Below are positions 8,396 to 21,706 of a stretch of DNA of 64,000 nt, piece after piece. A model generated the notes under the pieces. That model worked only from the letters and a program-made list of their open reading frames with translations, was not told the origin of the DNA and did not search any database. Positions within the stretch are counted from its first letter, which is position 1, and each line of letters starts with the position of its first letter. Made by a program: the position numbers and the translations under genes. The DNA comes from Proteus mirabilis ATCC 29906 (GTDB lineage: Bacteria; Pseudomonadota; Gammaproteobacteria; Enterobacterales; Enterobacteriaceae), in the NCBI RefSeq assembly GCF_000160755.1, contig NZ_GG668582.1, forward strand, positions 104,514-168,513. Reading direction: 5' to 3'.

Positions 8396-8959
8396 TTACA
8401 CTATTTTTGGGGTGCAATAATAAACCCAAGCTGGCGGTACATTTAACATCACACGTTTTTTCTCTAAATGAAAATAACGAGATAATGTTTTTTCATATCG
8501 AGTGGTATATTGAAACAACACAAAACAACCTTGGGTTTTTAATAATTCGCTATGTACTCGTTTTAAGATTTTTAACCCTAACCTTCTGTTAATAGACAAG
8601 AAAGGCAACCCAGAAATAATCATATTATAATGACTATCTAACTTTTCAGCCGACGTTGTATAGATGGTTAAACGGGGATCATTAATCTTATTCAGCTCAT
8701 TAGCGAATGCTGGCTCTATCTCAAAAACATCTAATACCGAGTTTGATGACATACGTTTTAAGATCTGTTGCGTAATCACCCCAGTACCCGCACCTAATTC
8801 GGCGATTTGGATATCTTGTTGCCAATTTAATTTATTGAGCATTTCATAACATAACCAACGTGATGAAGGCGCAATAGTTCCCATTGTGGTAGGAGACAGT
8901 ACAAACCGCTTTAAATATGAATAATAGGTTGATAATGGAAAGTAGGTTGATAAATCCAT
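8396..8959 (-). CDS. class I SAM-dependent methyltransferase, phospholipid N-methyltransferase-like
   Basis: A 187-residue Rossmann-fold methyltransferase. The SAM motif AELGAGTGVITQQIL lies at about 53-67, an acidic motif DVFEIEP follows, and a GLPF motif sits where small PmtA-like enzymes have it. The N-terminal SPTTMGTIAPSSRWLC is typical of that group (phosphatidylethanolamine N-methyltransferase and relatives). The substrate cannot be told from sequence. A strong Shine-Dalgarno (AGGGGG) precedes the ATG, and a perfect 16-bp palindrome lies 18 bases upstream of the start. Confidence 0.75.
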   Translation of the reverse strand: MDLSTYFPLSTYYSYLKRFVLSPTTMGTIAPSSRWLCYEMLNKLNWQQDIQIAELGAGTGVITQQILKRMSSNSVLDVFEIEPAFANELNKINDPRLTIYTTSAEKLDSHYNMIISGLPFLSINRRLGLKILKRVHSELLKTQGCFVLFQYTTRYEKTLSRYFHLEKKRVMLNVPPAWVYYCTPKIV

Positions 8960-9458
8960 CTTGCGCCCCCTAAAGCTTTTATCTAGATAAAATAAAAATC
9001 AGATAAAATGAAGTACATTCATCGTTATTTTTTATTTATGAATTTATGTCATCTCACTAATGACGGATTTCAGTATAAAGCTTGGAGCTATCTCTAAGTA
9101 AATACGTTTTTCTTATATATTACACTATTTTACATTTTTCTATTTTTATCATTGTTTATTAGACAAGAATATAAATTTATTTATCAAAAAAATGAAATAA
9201 GTCATAACGGAATCATCTTAATCTTTTTTATAAATGATTTATGCTTAATGTTCACTTAATTAATGGCGCATTATTTTTAACAAATTCGTGATATTTGTTC
9301 GTTCTGTGGTTTCCTTTTGTTAACTCTATGCAGACTATTAGAAACACTTCTAATTCTTTGGTAAATAATCAATAAATTCACTTGCACCTCTCTCTATATT
9401 TTGTCAGGTTAGTGTGAAGTCTCTCACTATTCCTACAGACAAAGACAGGGTAATTACA
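8960..9458. other. divergent intergenic region upstream of asd
   Basis: This 499-base AT-rich region must hold the promoters of the leftward methyltransferase gene and of rightward asd. It includes the perfect palindrome TTTTATCTAGATAAAA (8977-8992) and an imperfect hairpin AGTGTGA/TCTCACT just before asd (about 9411-9428). I see no lysine-riboswitch-like architecture and no supportable gene. Confidence 0.5.
8977..8992. promoter_or_regulatory. 16-bp palindrome upstream of methyltransferase gene
   Basis: TTTTATCTAGATAAAA is a perfect palindrome 18 bases before the methyltransferase start, in promoter position. It may be a repressor operator; no regulator is identified. Confidence 0.35.
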
Positions 9459-10565
9459 ATGAAAAATGTTGGTTTTGTGGGCTGGCGTGGTATGGTCGGC
9501 TCCGTTTTAATGCAAAGAATGGTTGAAGAACGTGATTTTGATGGGATAAACCCTGTTTTCTTCACCACTTCTCAATTAGGTGAAGCAGCACCTGCTTATG
9601 GCAATCATCGTAGTACACTGCAAGATGCTTATGATATTGATACGCTCGCCTCACTCGATATCATTATCAGTTGCCAAGGGGGTGATTACACCCATGATAT
9701 TTATCCCAAATTACGTCAAGCGGGTTGGCAAGGTTATTGGATTGATGCGGCATCTGCACTACGCATGAATGATGATGCGGTGATTATTCTTGATCCCGTT
9801 AATGGTCAACATATCCAAGATAGCCTCAATAAAGGTATTAAAACCTTTGTGGGGGGGAATTGCACCGTAAGCTTAATGTTGATGTCTTTGGGCGGACTTT
9901 TTGCTAACGATTTAGTTGAATGGGCTAGTGTCTCCACTTACCAAGCCGCATCCGGCGCCGGTGCGCGTTATATGCGTGAATTATTGTCACAAATGGGTGC
10001 ATTACATAACCAAGTGGTTAAAGAGCTAGAAAATCCAGCTTCGGCAATTTTAGATATTGAGCGCAAAGTCACTAACTTTACTCGCAGTGGTACTATGCCG
10101 ACAGAGCAATTTGGTGTTCCACTGGCTGGTAGCTTAATTCCTTGGATTGATAAACAATTGGAAAATGGCCAGAGCCGTGAAGAGTGGAAAGGCCAAGCTG
10201 AAACCAACAAGATCTTAAACACCGGTTCAAATATCATTCCTGTGGATGGTCTTTGTGTTCGTATAGGTGCATTACGTTGTCATAGCCAAGCATTCACCTT
10301 AAAACTGAAAAAAGATTTACCGGTTAACGAAATTGAGCAATTGCTTGCCCAACATAATGATTGGGTAAAAGTAGTGCCAAACGATCGTGAATTAACAATG
10401 CGCGAATTAACCCCAGCAGCCGTAACGGGCACATTAAGTACCCCTGTAGGACGTATTCGCAAACTGAATATGGGACCTGAATTTATTTCTGCCTTTACAG
10501 TGGGTGATCAGTTGTTATGGGGTGCCGCAGAGCCACTTCGTCGTATGCTGAAGATCTTAGCTTAA
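9459..10565 (+). CDS. asd: aspartate-semialdehyde dehydrogenase
   Basis: Asd reduces aspartyl phosphate to aspartate semialdehyde with NADPH, the branch point to diaminopimelate, lysine, methionine and threonine. The protein of about 368 residues begins [15 protein letters not shown]. It carries [13 protein letters not shown] with the catalytic cysteine, the SRSGTMP-like substrate segment ([18 protein letters not shown]) and LRCHSQAF with the catalytic histidine. The open frame extends upstream to a GTG at 9414, but the ATG at 9459 matches the family start and follows a CAGGG site. A terminator follows at once. Confidence 0.97.
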   Translation: MKNVGFVGWRGMVGSVLMQRMVEERDFDGINPVFFTTSQLGEAAPAYGNHRSTLQDAYDIDTLASLDIIISCQGGDYTHDIYPKLRQAGWQGYWIDAASALRMNDDAVIILDPVNGQHIQDSLNKGIKTFVGGNCTVSLMLMSLGGLFANDLVEWASVSTYQAASGAGARYMRELLSQMGALHNQVVKELENPASAILDIERKVTNFTRSGTMPTEQFGVPLAGSLIPWIDKQLENGQSREEWKGQAETNKILNTGSNIIPVDGLCVRIGALRCHSQAFTLKLKKDLPVNEIEQLLAQHNDWVKVVPNDRELTMRELTPAAVTGTLSTPVGRIRKLNMGPEFISAFTVGDQLLWGAAEPLRRMLKILA

Positions 10566-10591
10566 AACACAACGAATATTATAGATATAAT

Positions 10592-10624
10592 AAACCCGCT
10601 AACCTATTGAATTAGCGGGTTTTG
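10592..10624. terminator. bidirectional terminator between asd and gyrB
   Basis: AACCCGCTAA pairs with TTAGCGGGTT across a 9-base loop. T residues follow on the plus strand and A residues precede, so it can end asd and also gyrB, whose stop lies 21 bases to the right. Confidence 0.85.
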
Positions 10625-10644
10625 TTTGACTCAAGAAAACGTTA

Positions 10645-14168
<3,524 letters not shown>

Positions 14169-14179
14169 ATTAATCGTGA

Positions 14180-15283
14180 TTACAAGCGCATCGGCATAAC
14201 AACATAAGCTGCGGCTGCACTTGCCACATTCTCAACCTGTACACTTGAAACAGCATCAGTCAGTAATAATTTTACCTCTTCACACTTGAGTGTGTTTAAC
14301 ACATCAAGAAGGTAGCTCACATTAAAACCGATCTCCATCTCTTCCCCCTGATACTGAACATCAACAATTTCTTCTGCCTCTTCTTGTTCAGGGTTGTTAG
14401 CGGTAATTTTTAATTGTCCATTAGTGAGGTTAATACGCACCCCACGGAATTTTTCATTCGATAAAATCGCCGCACGAGAGAACGCTTGTTTGAGGATATC
14501 ACAACCTGCGATAACTGTTTTAGTCGGATTTTTCGGTAATACGCGGCGATAGTCAGGGAAACGACCATCAACCAGTTTCGAGGTAAAAATAAAGTCGCCT
14601 ACATGAGCGCGTAAATTATTACTGCCAATTTGTAACTGTAATAAACTCTCACCACTGCCATCAAGTAAACGCATCAGTTCAATAACACCTTTACGTGGCA
14701 CAATAACAGAATGTCCGGGTAAAGATTGTCCAATATCCATGGCACAGACCGCTAAACGGTGACCATCAGTAGCAACCGTGCGCAATTCCGTGTTTTCCGT
14801 TTCAAATAACATACCGTTGAGGTAGTAACGCACATCTTGATGCGCCATTGAAAACTGTGTGGATTCAATCAAACGTTTTAGAGTGGCTTGTGGCAAAGTA
14901 AATTCAACCTCACTTTGCCAATCGTCTAAATTCGGGAAATCAGACGCAGGGAGTGTCGATAAAGAAAAACGACTTCTTCCTGAACGAACGAGTAAGCGAT
15001 CACCGTCTAATTCTACGCTGATTTCTGCTCCCTCAGGTAATCCGCGCCAAATATCAAAAAACTTACGCGCAGGAACAGTCGTTGCACCGATTTCATGAGA
15101 TTGGCTAAGACTCACTCTTGCCATCATCTCCATCTCAAGGTCTGTACCTGTTAGCGATAAGGTATTCTCCGTCACCTTAAGCAACAGGTTGCCTAAAATA
15201 GGTAAAGTTGGGCGACCGCCTAAAGGGCCGCTGACTTGTTGCAGCGGCTTTAGCAGCTGTTCTCGTTCAATGATAAATTTCAT
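14180..15283 (-). CDS. dnaN: DNA polymerase III beta sliding clamp
   Basis: DnaN forms the dimeric ring that tethers DNA polymerase III to the template. The 367-residue protein starts [30 protein letters not shown] and ends [11 protein letters not shown], as in enterobacteria. Segments such as [34 protein letters not shown] and the C-terminal hydrophobic-cleft region are intact. It lies four bases from the dnaA stop. Confidence 0.98.
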   Translation of the reverse strand: MKFIIEREQLLKPLQQVSGPLGGRPTLPILGNLLLKVTENTLSLTGTDLEMEMMARVSLSQSHEIGATTVPARKFFDIWRGLPEGAEISVELDGDRLLVRSGRSRFSLSTLPASDFPNLDDWQSEVEFTLPQATLKRLIESTQFSMAHQDVRYYLNGMLFETENTELRTVATDGHRLAVCAMDIGQSLPGHSVIVPRKGVIELMRLLDGSGESLLQLQIGSNNLRAHVGDFIFTSKLVDGRFPDYRRVLPKNPTKTVIAGCDILKQAFSRAAILSNEKFRGVRINLTNGQLKITANNPEQEEAEEIVDVQYQGEEMEIGFNVSYLLDVLNTLKCEEVKLLLTDAVSSVQVENVASAAAAYVVMPMRL

Positions 15284-15287
15284 AGCG

Positions 15288-16688
15288 CTAGGATGATAAT
15301 GTTCTGATTAAGTTAGAAAAATCTTCTTTGATATCGTGACTTTCTTCACGCAGTTGCTCTATTTTTCGGCAAGCATGCAGTACCGTAGTATGGTCACGAC
15401 CACCAAAGGCATCCCCGATTTCAGGCAAGCTGTGGTTTGTTAATTCCTTTGCCAGCGCCATTGCCATTTGCCTCGGACGGGCAACCGATCGGGATCGTCG
15501 CTTCGACAACAAATCCGCTACCTTAATTTTATAATATTCTGCTACAGTTTTCTGAATATTATCGATAGTAACGAGTTTCTCTTGTAATGCGAGTAAATCA
15601 CGTAATGCTTCACGCACAAAGTCGATGGTAATAGCTCGACCGGTAAAATTTGCGTTAGCTATTACTCGGTTTAATGCACCTTCTAGCTCACGGACGTTAG
15701 AGCGGAGTCGTTTAGCAATAAAAAACGCCACTTCATCAGGTAACTGGATTTGATTTTCGTCCGCTTTTTTCATCAAAATCGCCACACGCGTTTCTAATTC
15801 TGGTGGTTCAATGGCTACAGTCAATCCCCAACCAAAGCGCGATTTTAATCGATCCTCTACCCCGTTAATCTCTTTAGGATAACGGTCTGAGGTTAAAATA
15901 ATTTGCTGATTTCCCTCTAACAAAGCGTTAAAGGTATGAAAAAACTCTTCTTGTGAACGCTCTTTATTGGCAAAAAATTGAATATCATCAATTAATAGCG
16001 CGTCTACAGAGCGATAGTAGCGTTTAAAATCTTCAATAGCATTATTTTGTAACGCCTTTACCATATCTTGCACGAAACGTTCCGAATGCATATAAACAAC
16101 TTTAGCATTGGCTTTACGTTCCATAATACTGTTGCCCACCGCATGCAATAGATGCGTTTTACCCAGACCCGTTCCCCCATATAAAAACAGTGGGTTATAA
16201 GCTCCTCCAGGATTATCAGCAACTTGTCTTGCGGCAGCTCTAGCAAGTTGGTTCGATTTACCTTCAACGAAATTATCAAATTTATGTTTAGGATTAACAT
16301 TAGAACGATAATTAAGTTCAGGTAACTGGGATTGCGGTTGATTATCCCAGCTAGGACGCACAGGCTGGCTGTTAGTCGGTGTGGAATTAACCGCGGGATG
16401 TGTCACGGTTTTGGGAACACTCTCGGTGGTACGTGCTGATACAGGTTTATTCCCCACTTCAAAACGCAACGAAGGGACATCAGAACCACAAAAGTCGACT
16501 AATAACGCATTAATATTATTAATGTACTTTTCTCTTACCCAATCTAACACAAAACGATTAGGTGCATACAGTGCCAGCGTGTTATCGCTTAGTTCTGCCT
16601 GCAAGGGACGTATCCACATACTAAATTCAGTGGCAGGTAACTCATCCTGCAATCGGGCAAGACAATGCTGCCAAAGCGAAAGTGACAC
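15288..16688 (-). CDS. dnaA: chromosomal replication initiator protein DnaA
   Basis: DnaA binds DnaA boxes, melts oriC and loads the helicase. The 466-residue protein has the N-terminal domain ([20 protein letters not shown]), a variable serine- and proline-rich linker (about 85-130), the AAA+ core with Walker [10 protein letters not shown] and Walker B LLIDDIQF, and the C-terminal DNA-binding signature [18 protein letters not shown]. Translation starts at GTG, as in E. coli. The leader contains one perfect DnaA box, clustered GATC sites and tandem hairpins, consistent with autoregulation and SeqA/Dam control. Confidence 0.98.
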   Translation of the reverse strand: MSLSLWQHCLARLQDELPATEFSMWIRPLQAELSDNTLALYAPNRFVLDWVREKYINNINALLVDFCGSDVPSLRFEVGNKPVSARTTESVPKTVTHPAVNSTPTNSQPVRPSWDNQPQSQLPELNYRSNVNPKHKFDNFVEGKSNQLARAAARQVADNPGGAYNPLFLYGGTGLGKTHLLHAVGNSIMERKANAKVVYMHSERFVQDMVKALQNNAIEDFKRYYRSVDALLIDDIQFFANKERSQEEFFHTFNALLEGNQQIILTSDRYPKEINGVEDRLKSRFGWGLTVAIEPPELETRVAILMKKADENQIQLPDEVAFFIAKRLRSNVRELEGALNRVIANANFTGRAITIDFVREALRDLLALQEKLVTIDNIQKTVAEYYKIKVADLLSKRRSRSVARPRQMAMALAKELTNHSLPEIGDAFGGRDHTTVLHACRKIEQLREESHDIKEDFSNLIRTLSS

Positions 16689-16762
16689 GGCGGACTCCCC
16701 TCAAAAACAAGACTAAAAAATAAACAGGAAAAATGTGATTAAACACTTAGGTACACAACACC

Positions 16763-16852
16763 GTTCCTCTTCAATTCTTAATAAGGAACAACTTTGATGA
16801 CCACGATTTTTACATCGTGCTTCACGATCGCAGACTGGTTGTTCTGATCGTG
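16763..16852 (-). promoter_or_regulatory. three tandem stem-loops in the dnaA leader
   Basis: Three inverted repeats follow one another upstream of dnaA: GTTCCT/AGGAAC (16763-16789), CACGAT/ATCGTG (16802-16819) and CACGATC/GATCGTG (16823-16852). The last two share the CACGAT motif, giving four alternating copies. They could fold in the dnaA mRNA leader or be DNA sites for a dimeric regulator. The function is not known to me. Confidence 0.45.
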
Positions 16853-16915
16853 ACGGGGGATCATATCGCAAAATGAAACGAAGATCCTCTTTCTTTTACA
16901 CAGTTTTTATGGTTT

Positions 16916-16924
16916 TTATCCACA
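16916..16924 (+). promoter_or_regulatory. DnaA box
   Basis: TTATCCACA matches the high-affinity DnaA-box consensus exactly. Its position upstream of dnaA fits autoregulation by DnaA. Confidence 0.85.
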
Positions 16925-17087
16925 GGCTTACCTATTTGTGATAATTCTCCGAAATAAATAGGTAAGGGAGTTCTAGTGTACTTGAGTCACCCTATAAATA
17001 GCAATTGGGGATAACTTTCTGTAAGTAAATTTCTGCTCTTCTTATAAAGGATGATCAATTATCTGCATGATGATCCACCAAAGATCC

Positions 17088-17115
17088 TTGCGCTTTCACC
17101 CTGAGTCCGTATAAT
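17088..17115 (+). promoter_or_regulatory. sigma-70 promoter for rpmH-rnpA
   Basis: TTGCGC at 17088-17093 and a perfect TATAAT at 17110-17115 are separated by 16 bases. This is the best promoter-like sequence upstream of rpmH, and it would give a leader of about 290 bases. Confidence 0.65.
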
Positions 17116-17398
17116 CTTGCACCCTGCGTGCTTGTACCAACAATTCGCCCTTTATCTTCCCTTTTTAGGGTGTCGATAAGAGCGAGCGTTGCGCATAAGT
17201 AAGGATTGATAATCGGGTTTGCTAAAAAAGACGACAAAAATCGGTACTTAAAACGTCATCTTCATTGACGCATTTGAGTGATTTTATTACAATCCCGCAT
17301 CTTTCCATCATTGATGCTGCGATTGAAGTACTGGTTTGTTTATTTATTGCACTCCTGTCTGTCAACGCATTTGCTGAATCAGTAATAATATAAAGTAG

Positions 17399-17554
<156 letters not shown>

Positions 17555-17571
17555 TAAAAGCTAACCATTCC

Positions 17572-17931
17572 GTGGTTAAGCTCGCTTTTCCAAGGGAGTT
17601 ACGTTTGTTAACTCCCAAGCATTTCAATTTTGTTTTCCAGCAGCCACAGCGTGCGAGTTCACCAGAAGTTACAATTTTGGGTCGCCAGAATGAGCTGGGG
17701 CATCCCCGCATCGGTCTAACTATCGCAAAGAAAAACGTTAAACGTGCTCATGAGCGTAATCGGATTAAACGATTAGCCCGTGAATACTTTCGTTTACATC
17801 AGCATCAATTACCTGCTATGGATTTTGTGGTATTAGTAAGGAAGGGGGTAGCTGAACTTGATAACCACCAATTGACGGAAGTGTTGGGTAAATTATGGCG
17901 TCGTCATTGTCGCTTGGCTCAAAAATCCTGA
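17572..17931 (+). CDS. rnpA: ribonuclease P protein component
   Basis: RnpA is the protein cofactor of RNase P, which matures tRNA 5' ends. The 119-residue protein starts at GTG ([18 protein letters not shown]) as in E. coli. It carries the RNR motif [19 protein letters not shown] that contacts the RNA subunit. Its 3' end overlaps yidD by 37 bases. Confidence 0.97.
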   Translation: MVKLAFPRELRLLTPKHFNFVFQQPQRASSPEVTILGRQNELGHPRIGLTIAKKNVKRAHERNRIKRLAREYFRLHQHQLPAMDFVVLVRKGVAELDNHQLTEVLGKLWRRHCRLAQKS

Positions 17932-18155
17932 TCTTGCTGATTAGGGGCTATCAACTGGGGATTAGTCCTCTGTTGGGGCCTCGTTGTCGTTTCAATCCTA
18001 CGTGCTCTCATTATGGTATTGAGGCATTGCGCAGGTTTGGAATGATAAAAGGTAGTTGGTTAACAGTGAAACGCATATTAAAATGCCACCCTTTACACGA
18101 AGGTGGTGATGATCCTGTCCCACCTAGAAAAAACGACGATAACAGAGAAAATTAA
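17895..18155 (+). CDS. yidD: membrane protein insertion efficiency factor YidD
   Basis: YidD is a small inner-face membrane-associated protein that aids YidC-dependent insertion. The 86-residue sequence has the N-terminal amphipathic segment [18 protein letters not shown], the cysteine motif [19 protein letters not shown] and [14 protein letters not shown]. It starts inside rnpA in another frame and ends two bases before yidC, the usual tight arrangement. Confidence 0.95.
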   Translation: MASSLSLGSKILILLIRGYQLGISPLLGPRCRFNPTCSHYGIEALRRFGMIKGSWLTVKRILKCHPLHEGGDDPVPPRKNDDNREN

Positions 18156-18157
18156 CG

Positions 18158-19798
18158 ATGGATTCGCAACGCAATCTTCTATTCATCGCTTTACTGTTCG
18201 TTTCTTTCCTGATCTGGCAGCAGTGGGAGGGTGATAAAGTATCACAAAACACCACCACTACTACTCAGGTCTCGCAACAAGCGGACATGCCAAGCAGTGA
18301 TAGTCTTGCTGTGACTGGTAACAGCAATGAGCAGGCAAAATTGATTACCGTAAAAACTGACGTACTTGATCTTCGTATCAATACTCAGGGCGGTACTATC
18401 GATGAGGCTGATTTGTTAGCCTATCCCGCCGAGCTTAATTCAAAAACCCCTTTCCGTTTACTGGAAACTACACCTCAATTCCTGTATCAGGCTCAAAGTG
18501 GCTTAATTGGCCCTGATGGTCCAGATCAGAAATCTCGCCCTGTCTACAGTGCCACACAACAAGAATTTATCTTAGGTGAAAACCAAGATGAATTACGTGT
18601 GCCTATGACTTTTGTGAATGAAGAAGGCGTGAAATTCGTCAAAACCTTTATTCTGAAAAAAGGTCAGTATGACATTGGTATTGAATACAAAGTTGAGAAC
18701 CCAACAGATAAAACACTGACAATGAACTTTTATGGTCAGTTAAAACAATCTGTTAAGTTACCAGAACACCGTGATACTGGAAGTAGCAACTTTGCGCTAC
18801 ATACCTATCGTGGTGCGGCTTATTCATCAGATGAAACCAACTATAAAAAATATAGCTTTGGTGATATCGAAGATAAAAACCTTTCTATCACAACCAACAA
18901 TGGTTGGATTGCGATGTTACAACAATACTTCGCAACCGCGTGGATCCCAGCTAAAGATAGTCAGAATAACAACTTCTACTCTATCACTTTAGATAATAAA
19001 TCTATCGCACTGATTGGTTATAAATCAGCACCTATTACTGTTGCACCGAATAGCACACAGGATATCACTTCAACATTATGGGTCGGGCCTGAGATCCAGT
19101 CTGAAATGTCTGCAATCGCACCACATTTAGACCTATCTGTTGACTATGGTTGGTTATGGTTTATCTCTCAGCCACTGTTTAAGCTGCTGAAATTCCTGCA
19201 CAGCTTTATCGGTAACTGGGGTTTCTCCATCATCATGATCACCTTTATCGTTCGTGGTATTATGTATCCACTCACGAAAGCGCAATACACCTCTATGGCG
19301 AAAATGCGTTTACTGCAACCAAAACTGGCGGCACTTCGTGAGCGTATTGGTGATGATAAACAACGTATGAGCCAAGAAATGATGGCATTATACAAACAAG
19401 AGAAAGTTAATCCTCTTGGTGGTTGTTTACCGCTGATTATCCAGATGCCAATCTTCCTTGCCTTATACTATATGTTAATGGGCTCGGTTGAATTACGTCA
19501 TGCACCATTTATATTATGGATCCAAGACTTATCAGCACAAGATCCGTACTATATCCTGCCATTATTAATGGGTGTGACGATGTTCATCATTCAGAAACTG
19601 TCACCAACAGCAGTCACTGATCCGATGCAACAAAAAATTATGACCTTTATGCCGGTTGTATTTACTGTATTCTTCCTGTGGTTCCCATCAGGTCTGGTTC
19701 TGTACTATATCGTCAGTAACCTAGTAACCATTATCCAGCAGCAGTTAATCTACCGCGGTCTGGAAAAACGTGGGCTACATAGTAGAGACAAAAAATAA
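18158..19798 (+). CDS. yidC: membrane protein insertase YidC
   Basis: YidC inserts and folds inner-membrane proteins, alone or with SecYEG. The 546-residue protein has an N-terminal membrane anchor ([17 protein letters not shown]), a large periplasmic beta-domain with a threonine- and glutamine-rich start, and the Oxa1-type core from about residue 345. The core includes [20 protein letters not shown], the [20 protein letters not shown] coiled-coil loop and [20 protein letters not shown]. The terminator at 19859-19893 follows. Confidence 0.98.
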   Translation: MDSQRNLLFIALLFVSFLIWQQWEGDKVSQNTTTTTQVSQQADMPSSDSLAVTGNSNEQAKLITVKTDVLDLRINTQGGTIDEADLLAYPAELNSKTPFRLLETTPQFLYQAQSGLIGPDGPDQKSRPVYSATQQEFILGENQDELRVPMTFVNEEGVKFVKTFILKKGQYDIGIEYKVENPTDKTLTMNFYGQLKQSVKLPEHRDTGSSNFALHTYRGAAYSSDETNYKKYSFGDIEDKNLSITTNNGWIAMLQQYFATAWIPAKDSQNNNFYSITLDNKSIALIGYKSAPITVAPNSTQDITSTLWVGPEIQSEMSAIAPHLDLSVDYGWLWFISQPLFKLLKFLHSFIGNWGFSIIMITFIVRGIMYPLTKAQYTSMAKMRLLQPKLAALRERIGDDKQRMSQEMMALYKQEKVNPLGGCLPLIIQMPIFLALYYMLMGSVELRHAPFILWIQDLSAQDPYYILPLLMGVTMFIIQKLSPTAVTDPMQQKIMTFMPVVFTVFFLWFPSGLVLYYIVSNLVTIIQQQLIYRGLEKRGLHSRDKK

Positions 19799-19858
19799 GG
19801 TCACATCAGGAAAAACCTCTTCTTTGGTTACATTCAAAGAAAAGTGACATAAAATAGT

Positions 19859-19893
19859 GAAGGCGGTCTAATAGGCCGCCTTCTGTTTTTTTA
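19859..19893 (+). terminator. intrinsic terminator after yidC
   Basis: GAAGGCGG pairs with CCGCCTTC around a 9-base loop, followed by a T-rich tract. It separates yidC from mnmE. Confidence 0.85.
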
Positions 19894-19935
19894 TTTTTAT
19901 ACGATTAATGATTATTCTGATTAAGCGAGTTCACC

Positions 19936-21300
19936 ATGCATAGCACTGATACTATCGTCGCTCAGGCCACACCTCCTGGAAGAGGCGGTGTTGGTATCCT
20001 ACGCGTTTCTGGCCCTAAAGCGGCTGTTGTGGCACAAACTATTTTAGGCAAAGTACCTAAGCCACGTTATGCCGACTATCTTCCTTTTCGCAATGAAGAT
20101 AACTCAGTGCTTGATCAGGGTATCGCCCTTTTCTTCCCTAATCCTAACTCTTTTACGGGTGAAGATGTTTTAGAACTACAAGGCCATGGTGGCCCAATTA
20201 TTCTCGACTTACTCTTAAAGCGTATTCTACAAATTCCCGGTATCCGTATTGCTAAGCCCGGTGAGTTCTCAGAGCGAGCCTTCTTAAACGATAAACTCGA
20301 TTTAGCGCAAGCTGAAGCGATTGCCGATTTAATTGATGCCAGTTCAGAGCAAGCGGCACGCTCTGCGATTAACTCTTTACAAGGTGCTTTCTCCTCTCAT
20401 ATTAATGAGATGGTCGAGTCCTTAACCAATTTGCGTATCTATGTTGAAGCGGCTATTGATTTCCCTGATGAAGAGATAGACTTTCTTTCTGACGGGGTGA
20501 TTGAGGGCAAACTCAATACGGTTATCAGTCAATTAGACGATGTTCGTGCGCAAGCGCGCCAAGGCAGCCTATTACGTGAAGGAATGAAAGTCGTCATTGC
20601 CGGGCGCCCTAATGCCGGTAAATCAAGCTTATTAAATGCATTAGCGGGAAGAGAAGCGGCCATTGTCACCGATATAGCGGGTACGACACGAGATGTATTA
20701 CGCGAACATATCCATATTGATGGTATGCCATTACATATTATCGATACAGCAGGTTTACGTGAAGCCAGTGACGAAGTAGAACGTATTGGTATCGAGCGTG
20801 CATGGCAAGAGATTGAGCAAGCAGATAGAGTCCTCTTTATGGTTGATAGTACCACCACCGAGGCGACGACACCGGAAGAGATCTGGCCTGAGTTTATGGC
20901 TCGTTTACCTAGCACACTGCCGGTCACCGTTATTCGCAACAAATCAGATTTAACGGGTGAACCTGCCGAGATCACCTCGCAAGGTGACTATCCGATGATC
21001 CGTTTATCTGCCCGTGATGGAATGGGCATTGAATTACTACGCTCACACCTTAAAGAAGCCATGGGCTTTAACAGCAATACTGAAGGGGGCTTCTTAGCGC
21101 GCCGTCGTCATTTACAAGCATTAAACACAGCCGCTGAACACCTACAACAAGGCTATCAGCAATTGGTTTATGCCAAGTCAGGTGAGCTATTAGCAGAAGA
21201 GTTAAGACTTGCTCAACAAGCATTAAGCGAAATTACTGGTGAATTTACATCGGATGATTTATTAGGGCGAATTTTCTCTAGTTTCTGTATTGGGAAGTAA
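19936..21300 (+). CDS. mnmE: tRNA modification GTPase MnmE (TrmE)
   Basis: With MnmG, MnmE installs the 5-carboxymethylaminomethyl group on wobble uridine 34 of several tRNAs. The 454-residue protein has the N-terminal formyl-THF-binding domain ([21 protein letters not shown]), a G domain with [32 protein letters not shown] and RNKSDL, and the invariant C-terminal FCIGK with its essential cysteine. It stands apart from yidC behind a terminator. Confidence 0.98.
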   Translation: MHSTDTIVAQATPPGRGGVGILRVSGPKAAVVAQTILGKVPKPRYADYLPFRNEDNSVLDQGIALFFPNPNSFTGEDVLELQGHGGPIILDLLLKRILQIPGIRIAKPGEFSERAFLNDKLDLAQAEAIADLIDASSEQAARSAINSLQGAFSSHINEMVESLTNLRIYVEAAIDFPDEEIDFLSDGVIEGKLNTVISQLDDVRAQARQGSLLREGMKVVIAGRPNAGKSSLLNALAGREAAIVTDIAGTTRDVLREHIHIDGMPLHIIDTAGLREASDEVERIGIERAWQEIEQADRVLFMVDSTTTEATTPEEIWPEFMARLPSTLPVTVIRNKSDLTGEPAEITSQGDYPMIRLSARDGMGIELLRSHLKEAMGFNSNTEGGFLARRRHLQALNTAAEHLQQGYQQLVYAKSGELLAEELRLAQQALSEITGEFTSDDLLGRIFSSFCIGK

Positions 21301-21309
21301 CGACCAAAC

Positions 21310-21358
21310 TTTACCTGCTATAGCGTGTAAATATTACTTTACCGGTTATAGCAGGTAA
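21310..21358 (+). repeat. 49-bp direct repeat, left copy (hipBA module 2)
   Basis: This copy is identical by eye to 23024-23072. It is itself an imperfect inverted repeat: TTACCTGCTATA at its left end and TATAGCAGGTAA at its right end. It starts nine bases after the mnmE stop. Confidence 0.92.
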
Positions 21359-21442
21359 TTATAACTCTACACGCTATAACCATTAAATCTTGATCTACAC
21401 GCTATAACCGGTATATTAGATATTAACGCCTATAACCGGTAG
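21318..21442 (+). promoter_or_regulatory. HipB operator cluster upstream of hipB
   Basis: A motif of the form TACACGCTATAACCGGTA recurs in full or in part at least four times in both orientations: TACCGGTTATAGC (21340-21352), CTACACGCTATAACC (21368-21382), CTACACGCTATAACCGGTA (21395-21413) and CCTATAACCGGTAG (21429-21442). Several spaced half-sites directly before hipB fit cooperative autorepression by a HipB dimer. Confidence 0.65.
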
Positions 21443-21445
21443 AAG

Positions 21446-21706
21446 ATGATGATCATAATTAATGCCTATCAACTCAGTGTGCATCTAAAAGATGTCCGAT
21501 TAACAAAAAAACTGTCTCAAAGTAAAGTCGCCCAAAAAGTAGGGATCCGACAAGATACCGTGTCCAATTTTGAACTTAATCCTAATTCCACCAAACTAGA
21601 AACCTTTTTCAAACTGCTCTCCGCACTAAATTTAGAGATGGAAATTCATCCTAAAGATGCTAAAAATAATTTAGCACACAAAAGTGAATGGAAAGAGGAG
21701 TGGTAA
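21446..21706 (+). CDS. hipB: HipB antitoxin (module 2)
   Basis: This 86-residue XRE-family protein resembles E. coli HipB in length and layout. The helix-turn-helix is LTKKLSQSKVAQKVGIRQDT then VSNFELNPNSTKLETFF. The tail ends in a tryptophan (KSEWKEEW), as does E. coli HipB. HipB neutralises HipA and represses the operon. Two adjacent ATG codons (21446, 21449) are possible starts. The stop TAA is followed directly by the hipA ATG. Confidence 0.92.
   Translation: MMIIINAYQLSVHLKDVRLTKKLSQSKVAQKVGIRQDTVSNFELNPNSTKLETFFKLLSALNLEMEIHPKDAKNNLAHKSEWKEEW

Noticed and set aside
8332..8592. 86-codon rightward frame overlapping the methyltransferase gene
   Set aside because: Mostly antisense to a gene with clear motifs; no start context.
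17055..17237. 60-codon leftward open frame upstream of rpmH
   Set aside because: It covers the rpmH promoter and leader, has no convincing ribosome site and resembles no family.
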